From an uncultured Ruminococcus sp. (GTDB lineage: Bacteria; Bacillota; Clostridia; Oscillospirales; Ruminococcaceae): a DNA stretch of 22,277 bases. The position numbers and the translations under genes are program-made. The stretch covers positions 1-22,277 of the forward strand of contig CALGTV010000036.1 in the NCBI GenBank assembly GCA_937902395.1. Direction: 5' to 3'. The number at the start of each line of letters is the position of its first letter. The first letter of the stretch is position 1. The notes under the pieces are model-generated. The model worked only from the letters and a program-made list of their open reading frames with translations, searched no databases and had not been told where the DNA came from. This document shows positions 15,249 through 22,277 of this stretch, one piece after another.

Positions 15249-16595
15249 ATGAAAAGATTATTTTTTGCGTTTATATTGACAGCAGTATGCACATTGACAG
15301 CATGCGGAAAGACGGTAAGTACAGATTCAGATATAGTTCCGAAAGCGGAAACGACGGAATCTGCTATAATGACAGAATATCAGGAGACAACAACACAAAG
15401 CGGAACAATAGCAACTATAAACACAACAACAGTGATTGAAACGACTGTCTCCACTACTACTACAACTACAACAATTGCAGACAAAAAAATTCCCGATGAA
15501 GTATATTTTGAGAATATTGACACAGTTGAGGTATATGCTGAAATACCATTGTCAGAGTTTATAACCGATACAAATGTAACACTTCTTGAACCCGACAAAA
15601 AAATCGGTACAAAGAAAATCGGTCACAAGGGCGTAAAGGTAAAATTTGAGTATGAGGGTGAAGAATACGAGGGCAAGCTCGGATATGACGTAGTTGATAC
15701 CACAAATCCCGTGATACTGAATATGGGCTGGAATCCTTATGTAAAGCTTGACCAGCCGTTTAATCTCAGCTCTATTGTGGGATATGTTGATAACTATGAC
15801 CGCGCGCCTGTGCTTACTTACACAGGAGAGGTTGATACATCAAATATCGGCACATATGATATTACCGCAACCGTAACAGACCAGTCGGGAAACAGTACAA
15901 GCTGGGATATGACAGTTCTTGTGCTCAGTGAAATACCTGCACCCGAGGACAACAATCCAAGAGTAAACTTTCAGGATTTCATGGATTATTACTGCTATGA
16001 AAATGTAAGCTATGGTATAGATGTTTCAGCATGGCAGACAAATGTTGATTATGAAAAGGTTAAGGAGCAGGGCTGCGATTTTGTAATTATGCGAATGGGT
16101 TATTATTACGGCGAAATTGTAATGGATGACTATTATCAGCAGAATATGGAGAATGCGACAGCAGCAGGACTTGATGTTGGCGTATACTTCTACACAACCG
16201 CAAACACCGAGGACGAAGCAAGGGAGCAGGCACGCTGGATAGTTGAACAGCTTGACGGCAGAGAGCTTGATTATCCCGTAGCATTTGACTGGGAGGAATG
16301 GGGACAGTTCCAGCAGTACAGCATGAATGTGTATGACCTGAACCAAATATTCGAAGCATTCTGCGATGAACTTGAAAAGAACGGATACACGGGTATGCTT
16401 TACAGCAGTAAGAATTTCCTCAATAACTTCTGGACAAACAAGAATAACAGACCTGTATGGCTTGCACACTACGTTGATGTAACAGATTACGAGGGACAAT
16501 TTGCAATATGGCAGGCAAGCGCATATGGCAGAATGGACGGAATTGAGGGTGATGTTGATATGAATATCAGACTTAATGAAGTGCCATTATCTTAA
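15249..16595 (+). CDS. GH25 lysozyme lipoprotein with Ig-like domain
   Basis: A 448-residue exported muramidase. Lipoprotein signal with lipobox LTAC, lipidated Cys19. A Thr-rich low-complexity linker (about 40-78) follows, then a region ending in an Ig-like, DUF5011-type fold (PVLTYTGEVDTSNIGTYDIT), then GH25 from YGIDVSAWQ (D258). Catalytic acidic residues: D258, FDWEEW (D347, E349) and GDVDMN (D437). GH25 enzymes cut the beta-1,4 bond between MurNAc and GlcNAc. The lipid anchor and linker suggest it works on the cell's own wall from the outer face of the membrane. AAGGAG stands four bases before ATG; the gene follows gatD by 22 bases with no terminator, linking wall amidation and wall cutting. 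Confidence 0.93.
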   Translation: MKRLFFAFILTAVCTLTACGKTVSTDSDIVPKAETTESAIMTEYQETTTQSGTIATINTTTVIETTVSTTTTTTTIADKKIPDEVYFENIDTVEVYAEIPLSEFITDTNVTLLEPDKKIGTKKIGHKGVKVKFEYEGEEYEGKLGYDVVDTTNPVILNMGWNPYVKLDQPFNLSSIVGYVDNYDRAPVLTYTGEVDTSNIGTYDITATVTDQSGNSTSWDMTVLVLSEIPAPEDNNPRVNFQDFMDYYCYENVSYGIDVSAWQTNVDYEKVKEQGCDFVIMRMGYYYGEIVMDDYYQQNMENATAAGLDVGVYFYTTANTEDEAREQARWIVEQLDGRELDYPVAFDWEEWGQFQQYSMNVYDLNQIFEAFCDELEKNGYTGMLYSSKNFLNNFWTNKNNRPVWLAHYVDVTDYEGQFAIWQASAYGRMDGIEGDVDMNIRLNEVPLS

Positions 16596-16639
16596 AACAG
16601 GATTCCGTCGAAAAAGCTATATACCGTAATTCTGTGTAG

Positions 16640-16685
16640 GGGCGGATATTATCCGCCCGCAATTTCGGAACGAATTTGTTTTTTT
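16640..16685 (+). terminator. Twin hairpin with T-run after the lysozyme gene
   Basis: First stem GGGCGGAT (16640-16647) with ATCCGCCC (16651-16658), loop of three. Directly after it, CAATTTCG (16660-16667) pairs with CGAATTTG (16671-16678) with one mismatch, followed by seven T. The second hairpin plus T-run fits an intrinsic terminator for the helicase-murT-gatD-lysozyme operon. The first looks like a short dispersed repeat type. Confidence 0.6.
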
Positions 16686-16695
16686 GACAATCTCT

Positions 16696-16722
16696 GGCGG
16701 AGGATAAGTCCTCCGCCTTTTT
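16696..16722 (+). terminator. Second intrinsic terminator before the flippase gene
   Basis: GGCGGAGGA (16696-16704) pairs perfectly with TCCTCCGCC (16709-16717), loop TAAG, followed by TTTTTG. It backs up the preceding hairpin pair. No strong promoter is visible between here and ATG 16781. Confidence 0.85.
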
Positions 16723-16780
16723 GTTATATTCCCTGTTTTTTTATCATAGTATTGAGTATGTAAAACGGAGGAATATACAT

Positions 16781-18310
16781 ATGATTAAAAACAGGATTGT
16801 AAGAGATACAATATTGCTGACGATTATGCAGCTTATACTTGATTCAGCCGCGCTGCTACTAAACGGATTCATTACCCGACAGCTTGGAGCATCTGCAATA
16901 GGAATGTTTTCACTTATGGGTTCATTTCTGGGACTTGCGGGAATTATTTCCAACGGCAACGCATTTTTATGCACAAGCCGTCTTATTTCGGAGGAAATGG
17001 GTAAAAATAACGGAAATCCCAACCGTGTGCTTTTTCACGGAATAAAGTTATGTATGGCTCTCAGTCTTACGGTATCAGCAATTATTATAATCTTTGCCCG
17101 CCCATTAGGAATGAAATTTTTCGGAGACGGAGAGGTTGTATCGGTTCTGAGATTCATGCCCATAGCCCTTGTGACAGGTGCAGTGTCCTGTTGTTTCAAG
17201 GGATATTTCAATGCCTGCCGAAAAGCCTCATCAGCAGCGGCGGCAGATATAGCGGAATTTATTGTGAAATCTGCGGCAATAGTGATTATGACGGCTCTTT
17301 CTGCCGATAATAGTGAAGGCGCAGTATGCAGAATAATGATATCATCTATTATTGCAGGAAATATAACATCATTTCTTTTTCTGCTTGTACTATTTGCGAA
17401 AAAACATGTTAAAGGTACGGGAAAAGGAACACTTTCATTCCGACAGTATGCCACATTTGCATTTCCGATAATGAGCGGCGGAGTACTGACAGCAATTCTC
17501 AGCAGTACAAACGACGCACTTGTTCCCATTTGCCTCAGACAATACGGCGATTCCCTTGATGAAGCTCTTGCACTGTTCGGCATATTTGAAGCAATAGTAA
17601 TACCTACTCTTTTCTTTCCAAGCGTTGTATTGTGTTCAATGTCGGGGATTATTGTAACGGAATCTGCAAGAGCCTCCGCATCTGGAAACAAGGAACGTCT
17701 GAAAAGTATAACATCAAGGCTTATCAGGTATACTATGATATATGGAGTTTTTTCTTCAGCAGTGCTTATTCGTTTCGGCAGACCTATAGGAGAAATTTTA
17801 GGCGGCGGAGAAATTGGCGGAAACATGATATCGGCAATTGCTCCCGTAGTACCATTTATATATCTTGAAATAGTACTTGAAGCTATGATAAAGGGAATGG
17901 GATTGCAGGGATTTTCCTCAATAAATTATTTTGCAGAATATGTAATAAGAATATCAATTGTACTTGTGGCAGTTTCGCATATTGGCTTCTGGGGAATTGC
18001 ACTTTCATATTATGCAAGCAACATTTTCGGCAATATATCGCGAATTGTCAGACTTTTAAAGCACACAGGAGTACGATTCAGACTTTTTTCAATGGCAATT
18101 TCTCCCATTCTGTATGCATTTCTTACGATGTCAGTGGCTGATTTGATTTTTCGTTTGTTCAGTGTAAAAGCTGAAAGTATTTTCACAATGTCAGTGTATG
18201 TTATTATTTGGCTTGGATTATATGGCGGAGTGTATATTTTATCGCATATATTAACTCCTGTAGATTTTAGAGGTCGAATTTTTGTACATAATAGACAAAC
18301 GAGCATATAA
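16781..18310 (+). CDS. MOP-superfamily flippase (SpoVB/PST-like)
   Basis: A 509-residue polytopic membrane protein with about 12-14 hydrophobic segments. Start: basic MIKNRIVRD, then an amphipathic first helix and GFITRQLGASAIGMFSLMGS, the pattern of polysaccharide/lipid flippases (SpoVB, MurJ and Wzx relatives). The GYFNACRKAS segment near residue 145 matches the G-Y-x-x-x-x-x-K loop of SpoVB-type proteins. The likely role is moving a lipid-linked sugar or drug-like substrate across the membrane; the substrate cannot be assigned. GGAGG (16767-16771) lies nine bases before ATG 16781, so a longer frame from 16721, which overlaps a terminator, is not used. Flanked by terminators upstream and the EF-G-like promoter downstream, it seems monocistronic. 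Confidence 0.85.
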   Translation: MIKNRIVRDTILLTIMQLILDSAALLLNGFITRQLGASAIGMFSLMGSFLGLAGIISNGNAFLCTSRLISEEMGKNNGNPNRVLFHGIKLCMALSLTVSAIIIIFARPLGMKFFGDGEVVSVLRFMPIALVTGAVSCCFKGYFNACRKASSAAAADIAEFIVKSAAIVIMTALSADNSEGAVCRIMISSIIAGNITSFLFLLVLFAKKHVKGTGKGTLSFRQYATFAFPIMSGGVLTAILSSTNDALVPICLRQYGDSLDEALALFGIFEAIVIPTLFFPSVVLCSMSGIIVTESARASASGNKERLKSITSRLIRYTMIYGVFSSAVLIRFGRPIGEILGGGEIGGNMISAIAPVVPFIYLEIVLEAMIKGMGLQGFSSINYFAEYVIRISIVLVAVSHIGFWGIALSYYASNIFGNISRIVRLLKHTGVRFRLFSMAISPILYAFLTMSVADLIFRLFSVKAESIFTMSVYVIIWLGLYGGVYILSHILTPVDFRGRIFVHNRQTSI

Positions 18311-18345
18311 AAAGTAATGAGAAATGTAGAAAAAACAAAATAGTA

Positions 18346-18374
18346 TTGCAATTTGTCTATTTTTGTTATATAAT
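18346..18374 (+). promoter_or_regulatory. Sigma-A-type promoter for the EF-G-like gene
   Basis: TTGCAA (18346-18351), 17-base spacer, TATAAT (18369-18374). Predicted initiation is near 18381, where TGTGCT (18381-18386) and AGCACA (18395-18400) can form a six-pair stem with an A-rich loop at the very 5' end of the transcript. The rest of the 18311-18444 gap holds only the GGAGG ribosome site; no terminator is seen for the upstream gene. Confidence 0.72.
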
Positions 18375-18444
18375 TATAAATGTGCTATAAAAAAAGCACA
18401 ATATTACAAAAAAATATGCAAATTCCATAACGGAGGAAAAACGA

Positions 18445-20526
18445 ATGACTAATTATGATGTAACACAGATAAGAAATATAGCTTTTGCAGGACACAATGG
18501 TTCAGGTAAGACATCACTGGCAGAAGCACTGTTATACAAGGCAGGAGCTTCAGACCGTCTGGGCAAGATAGCAGACGGTACAACTGTATGCGATTACGAT
18601 CCCGAGGAAATCAAGAGAGCCATATCAATCAGCACATCTCTTGCCTCTTTCAATTATAATAACAATAGAATCAATCTTCTTGATACTCCCGGTTTGTTTG
18701 ACTTTGCCGCTGAAATGGTAGAGGGAATCCGCGCCGCTGATACTGTAATGATTACAGTTTCCGCTAAATCAGGCGTAAAGGTAGGAACAAGAAAGGCATA
18801 TGACGAGGCAGTAAAGCAGGGCAAGTCAAAGATGTTTGTAGTAACAAAAATTGATGACAAGGACGCAAACTTCTTTAATGTACTCACAGAGCTTAAAACA
18901 GTATTCGGACCTACAGTATGTCCTGTAGTTGTTCCCGTTATCAGTGATGGCAAGATTGTTTCATACGTAAATCTCATTGAGATGAAAGCGTATAAGTATG
19001 ACAGCAAGGGTAACGCTGTTGAAACAGATATGCCAACAGCTGAAATTTCAGAGAAGTTTGAGTATCGTATTGACGGACTTGTTGCAGCAGTTTCAGAGGC
19101 TGTTGCAGAAACTTCTGATGAGCTTATGGAAAAGTTCTTTGAGGGTGAGCCTTTCACACAGAAAGAGCTTATCGACGGTATTCACGACGGTATGAACAGA
19201 GGTATAATTACACCTGTTGTGTGCACATCGGCAACAGAGCTTACAGGAATTGATATGCTTTTCAAGGAAATCGAGCTTCTTCTTCCAAATCCTACAGAGG
19301 TTTATGCTGCTGAGGCATACACTCCTGCAAAGGACGTTGTGGAGATTGCTTGTTCAGAAAGCGACCCTCTTGCCGCATACGTATTCAAGACAGTTGCTGA
19401 CCCATTTGTAGGCAAGATGTCATTTATAAAGGTTATTTCAGGTAAGCTTACTGCTAACAGTGAGGCTGTAAATTCCGCTACAGGCAACACAGAAAAGATA
19501 GGCAAGCTTGTAAATCTCTGCGGTAAGAAGCAGTCAGAGGCTTCATCTGCTTCCGCCGGTGATATTGTAGTTGCGGTTAAGATTACAGCAAATACAGGGG
19601 ATACTCTTTCCGCTGTTTCACGAATTGTTGAATTTCCTGCTATGGAATTCCCCAACACCTGTTATTCAATGGCTGTAAAGGCTAAGGCACAGGGCGATGA
19701 GGCTAAGATTTCCACAAGTATGCAGCGACTTACAGAGGAAGATCCTACTCTCACATATATTCAGGACGAAACAACAAAAGAGCAGATTCTCAGCGGACTT
19801 GGTGAACAGCATCTTGAAGTTGCCGCAGCAAAGGCAAAGGCAAAGTTTGGCGCAGATATCAAGCTTTCAGTTCCAAAGATTGCATATAAGGAGACTATCC
19901 GCAAGAAAGTAAAGGTAGAGGGTAAGCATAAGAAGCAGTCAGGCGGTCACGGTCAGTACGGTCATGTATGGATTGAATTTGAGCCCTGCGTAAGCGATAC
20001 ACTTGTATTTGAAGAAAAAGTATTCGGCGGTGCAGTACCGAAGAATTACTTCCCCGCAGTACAGAAAGGACTTGAGGATTCCGTAAAGAAAGGCGTACTT
20101 GCAGGCTGTCCCGTTGTAGGCTTAAAGGCTATACTGGTTGACGGTTCGTATCACCCCGTTGATTCATCGGAAATGGCATTCAAGACAGCCGCTTCACTTG
20201 CATACAAAGAGGGACTTCGCCAGGCTGACCCCGTTATGCTTGAACCTATCGGCGAGCTTAAAGTAAATGCTCCCGACGAAAATACAGGCGATATTATGGG
20301 CGAACTCAACAAGCGCCGCGGCAGAGTTCTCGGCATGGAGCCTGTTTCTCACGGAATTACACAGATTGTTGCAGAAGTTCCAATTAGAGAAATGCATGAT
20401 TTTGCAATGTATCTCCGTCAGGTAACAAGAGGCATGGGCAGCTTCACATTTGAATTTGTAAGATATGAACAGCTTCCTGCAAATCTTCTTGCAGAGGTAA
20501 TTTCGGCAGTAAACGTTGAAGAATAA
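18445..20526 (+). CDS. EF-G-like translational GTPase with altered G motifs
   Basis: A 693-residue full-length EF-G homologue. G1 is GHNGSGKTS (16-24) rather than the AHxDAGKTT form; switch I reads KRAISIS (57-63), with Ser61 where canonical EF-G has the Thr of RGITI; G3 is DTPGLFDF (80-87), Leu84 replacing the catalytic His; G4 is TKID (134-137). Domains II-V are intact, with SGGHGQYGHVWIEF in domain IV and HGITQIVAEVPIREMHDFAM in domain V. This pattern belongs to the EF-G2/FusA2-type paralogs; a Bacteroides EF-G2 lacking GTPase activity is reported to support slow translocation. It is probably a second factor, not the main fusA, which normally lies in the rpsL-rpsG-tuf operon. GGAGG precedes ATG. 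A strong terminator follows the stop. Confidence 0.87.
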   Translation: MTNYDVTQIRNIAFAGHNGSGKTSLAEALLYKAGASDRLGKIADGTTVCDYDPEEIKRAISISTSLASFNYNNNRINLLDTPGLFDFAAEMVEGIRAADTVMITVSAKSGVKVGTRKAYDEAVKQGKSKMFVVTKIDDKDANFFNVLTELKTVFGPTVCPVVVPVISDGKIVSYVNLIEMKAYKYDSKGNAVETDMPTAEISEKFEYRIDGLVAAVSEAVAETSDELMEKFFEGEPFTQKELIDGIHDGMNRGIITPVVCTSATELTGIDMLFKEIELLLPNPTEVYAAEAYTPAKDVVEIACSESDPLAAYVFKTVADPFVGKMSFIKVISGKLTANSEAVNSATGNTEKIGKLVNLCGKKQSEASSASAGDIVVAVKITANTGDTLSAVSRIVEFPAMEFPNTCYSMAVKAKAQGDEAKISTSMQRLTEEDPTLTYIQDETTKEQILSGLGEQHLEVAAAKAKAKFGADIKLSVPKIAYKETIRKKVKVEGKHKKQSGGHGQYGHVWIEFEPCVSDTLVFEEKVFGGAVPKNYFPAVQKGLEDSVKKGVLAGCPVVGLKAILVDGSYHPVDSSEMAFKTAASLAYKEGLRQADPVMLEPIGELKVNAPDENTGDIMGELNKRRGRVLGMEPVSHGITQIVAEVPIREMHDFAMYLRQVTRGMGSFTFEFVRYEQLPANLLAEVISAVNVEE

Positions 20527-21781
20527 AGTTATAATAGGACAGACAGCGGCGCTCATTACCGCTGTCTGTCTTTTTCCTATTAATGCGTCAGCCGCTCTTA
20601 GAGGAGATGTAAACGGCGACGGAACATTTTCCGCAGCCGACCTCGTGTCATTTTCGCAGTATATTATGGGTTCTGGAGAAGTGCCGAAATCTCTTGGCTC
20701 AGGTGATTTATACTCCGATAATGTGCTTGATGTGTTTGATGTAATAATGATGAGAAAGGAGCTGATTAAGGCTTCTCAGACAAATATAGTACGTGTAACA
20801 AACACGGAGGAGCTGAAAACAGCCCTTGCCAACGCTAAAGCAGGAGATGAAATTGTTCTTGCCGAGGGCGAATATGTGTACAGCGGCTCAACTCCAAAGG
20901 GACGGACATTTACAGGAGAAGCAGACGGAACAGAAACAGCACCTATAATACTTCGTTCAGAAAATCCCGATAATCCGTCAATTATATCGGGTACAACCCT
21001 TGAACATCACTATGCCCTTACTATTTTAGGCGATTGGTGGGAGCTCCGTGATTTAAAAATCACCAATGCTTCAAAGGGTATAATTGTTGACAACAGCAAT
21101 TATACAAAGATAATCAACTGTGAGGTGTACAATATAGGTACGGAGGGTATACATCTCCGTGACAACAGTTCATATTGTCTTGTTGAAAGCTGTAATATCC
21201 ACGATACAGGAGTTATTACGCCTAAATATGGCGAGGGTGTGTATGTGGGCAGTTCCAAATCTACTACTGGCTATGGCTTCAAATGCGATTACAACACAAT
21301 CCGCAACTGTCAAATTGGTCCAAACGTAGGTGCAGAACATGTTGATGTAAAGGAGTACACAACGGGTACTCTTATTGAGTACTGCACATTTGACGGTAAG
21401 GGCATGAAAGGTGAAAACTATGCCGACAGTTTCGTTGATCTCAAAGGAAATGACTGTATACTGCGATATTGTACAGGCTATCGCAACGGAGAAACCAACA
21501 TAAACCGAGCATTCGAAATGAACAAGCTTGATGAGGGCTGGGGACAGAATGCGTATATCTACAGCAATAAGGTGTATATGGATACTGCGGTTAATTCTCA
21601 GGGCAAGGAAATGGTATTCCTTAATTCGTGGAACTGTACAGAAACCGTATGGGATAACTGGATGGCATACGAGGACGGAGAATTGTTTTATTGCGATGAT
21701 GAAAAAGACCGCTGGACATACTATAATTGCAACGGTCTGACTTATGGAGATTCGTCAATGGAGGATGATTTGCCAAGATGA
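20516..21781 (+). CDS. Secreted dockerin protein with right-handed beta-helix
   Basis: A 421-residue protein. Signal peptide 1-26 (MKNKVIIGQTAALITAVCLF, then PINASA, AxA cleavage), type I dockerin at 30-85 with Ca-binding repeats D31-N33-D35-S39-D42 and D64-Y66-D68-D72-D75, then a beta-helix region (from about 92) rich in N-x-x-I/V repeats such as IHLRDNSSYCLVESCNIHDT. Dockerins bind cohesins and anchor enzymes to cellulosomes; the helix resembles polysaccharide lyases, for example PL6/PL9-type folds, but no catalytic set was assigned. The start must be TTG 20516, 11 bases inside the EF-G-like gene: an in-frame stop lies at 20510-20512 and the next Met is codon 50. No good ribosome site precedes it, so coupled translation is likely. 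A terminator overlaps codons 8-20. It overlaps the next gene by four bases. Confidence 0.85.
   Translation: MKNKVIIGQTAALITAVCLFPINASAALRGDVNGDGTFSAADLVSFSQYIMGSGEVPKSLGSGDLYSDNVLDVFDVIMMRKELIKASQTNIVRVTNTEELKTALANAKAGDEIVLAEGEYVYSGSTPKGRTFTGEADGTETAPIILRSENPDNPSIISGTTLEHHYALTILGDWWELRDLKITNASKGIIVDNSNYTKIINCEVYNIGTEGIHLRDNSSYCLVESCNIHDTGVITPKYGEGVYVGSSKSTTGYGFKCDYNTIRNCQIGPNVGAEHVDVKEYTTGTLIEYCTFDGKGMKGENYADSFVDLKGNDCILRYCTGYRNGETNINRAFEMNKLDEGWGQNAYIYSNKVYMDTAVNSQGKEMVFLNSWNCTETVWDNWMAYEDGELFYCDDEKDRWTYYNCNGLTYGDSSMEDDLPR
20538..20575 (+). terminator. Strong terminator within signal-peptide codons
   Basis: GACAGACAGCGG (20538-20549) pairs perfectly with CCGCTGTCTGTC (20559-20570): 12 pairs, nine-base loop, then TTTTT. 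It is correctly placed, 11 bases after the EF-G-like stop, to end that transcript, yet it lies inside the downstream dockerin gene. Confidence 0.92.
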
Positions 21782-22236
21782 AGAAATATAATTTTTACGG
21801 CTGGGAAAATGGCGGTATAAAGCCGATATCTGCGGATATCGGCTTTATTGGTGATTTGTGCGATATGTACGACGCATTAAGTGAAATATGGTGTGCGGAG
21901 ACTTGTGCTCCACGTATGCGTCATAAGTGGACGAAAGAGAATAAGACACTGGGACAATGTTCAATAACAGCATTTCTTGTACAGGATTATTTCGGCGGTG
22001 AGGTTTACGGAATTTTAAGAAGCGGCGGAAATTACCATTGCTATAACGTGATTAACGGATTTGTATTTGACCTTACAAGTGAGCAATTCGGAAATGAAAT
22101 TCTCAACTATAGCGAAAATCCATTGCAAAGCAGAGATGTACATTTTCAGAAAGAAGAAAAAAGAGAAAGATATGAACTTCTTAGGAACAACGTTCAAAAA
22201 ATTATAAGTGGTTCCATAATTCATACTAATCCCTAA
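21778..22236 (+). CDS. YunG-like small protein, papain-like Cys-His-Asp pattern
   Basis: A 152-residue soluble protein without signal peptide. GQCSITAFLVQDYFGG (59-74), NYHCYNVI (85-92) and FDLTSEQF (97-104) match, from memory, the B. subtilis YunG family pattern G-Q-C-x-V-T-A-x-V-x-Q-D-Y-x-G-G ... H-Y-W-N ... D-L-T-x-x-Q-F. C61, H87 and D98 could form a cysteine-hydrolase triad, as in papain- and NlpC-like folds; this is inference and no activity is known. The ATG overlaps the dockerin gene stop (ATGA), with GGAGG at 21760-21764 thirteen bases upstream. It should share the dockerin transcript and hence the read-through requirement. The last 41 bases of the window after its stop show nothing recognisable. 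Confidence 0.72.
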   Translation: MKKYNFYGWENGGIKPISADIGFIGDLCDMYDALSEIWCAETCAPRMRHKWTKENKTLGQCSITAFLVQDYFGGEVYGILRSGGNYHCYNVINGFVFDLTSEQFGNEILNYSENPLQSRDVHFQKEEKRERYELLRNNVQKIISGSIIHTNP

Positions 22237-22277
22237 AATGTTAGTAGACAAAGATGATGAGCAAAAATGCAGTATGT

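Noticed and set aside
14312..15292. A 326-codon open frame on the minus strand
   Set aside because: It is fully antisense to gatD and the murT end, whose catalytic motifs are clear. It has no ribosome site or recognisable domain and an amino acid make-up typical of shadow frames.
16721..16780. Longer start for the flippase gene
   Set aside because: The first codons would overlap the upstream terminator and lack a ribosome site; ATG 16781 has GGAGG nine bases before it.
17035..17826. A 263-codon open frame on the minus strand
   Set aside because: It is antisense to the flippase gene and has no ribosome site, promoter or family resemblance; long antisense frames are common opposite hydrophobic genes.
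1..22277. CRISPR arrays, tRNA or rRNA genes, insertion sequences, prophage genes
   Set aside because: No regularly spaced repeats, tRNA-like cloverleaf, rRNA core sequence, transposase or integrase motif was found on reading; the one helicase with defence-like domains has no partner defence genes beside it.

Overview
The window comes from a low-GC Gram-positive gut-type anaerobe, most likely a Ruminococcus or close relative in the Oscillospiraceae. Evidence: strong AGGAGG-type ribosome sites with tight operons, sigma-A-like promoters with extended -10 boxes, flavin-dependent ThyX, meso-diaminopimelate dehydrogenase, the MurT/GatD lipid II amidating pair, and a secreted protein with a type I dockerin, the cellulosome anchoring domain. 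The genus is inference. No rRNA, tRNA, CRISPR array, transposase or integrase was seen; most of the window reads as stable chromosome.

Layout. (1) 1-2261, plus strand: the tail of ddh, an 83-residue membrane protein carrying a signature segment of Na+-translocating decarboxylase beta subunits, a small ferritin-like four-helix protein, a metallophosphoesterase with unusual metal ligands, and TspO. Terminators lie at 426-475, 924-968 and 2263-2301. (2) 7719-2306, minus strand: one tight operon of thyX, a DUF2156 acyltransferase-like gene, a DJ-1/PfpI protein, 5-formyltetrahydrofolate cyclo-ligase, mltG and a U32/TrhP-type gene. It starts at a good promoter (7778-7806) and ends at a shared bidirectional terminator. 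ThyX and the cyclo-ligase both act on folates; MltG is a cell-wall enzyme; the mltG-U32 pairing resembles the B. subtilis yrrL-yrrN/O neighbourhood. (3) 7909-16722, plus strand, divergent from thyX: a 1719-residue helicase (beta-rich N-terminus, transglutaminase-like domain, DUF4011, SF1 helicase, Vsr-like nuclease remnant), then murT, gatD and a GH25 lysozyme lipoprotein, all closely spaced. Three hairpins follow at 16640-16722. (4) 16781-18310: a MOP-superfamily flippase. (5) 18346-22236: an EF-G paralog with altered GTPase motifs, a dockerin-bearing beta-helix secreted protein, and a YunG-like small protein.

Points of most interest: the strong terminator after the EF-G-like gene lies inside the signal-peptide codons of the dockerin gene, which starts at a TTG overlapping the EF-G stop, so that gene can be expressed only by reading through the terminator. 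The large helicase has a nuclease domain whose usual acidic residues are replaced, yet keeps a Cys-His-Asp set in its transglutaminase-like domain, and it heads the lipid II amidation operon. The metallophosphoesterase has lost two ligands assigned to the same metal site. No clearly new multi-gene system could be established from sequence reading alone; the helicase operon and the EF-G/dockerin/YunG-like unit are the best candidates.
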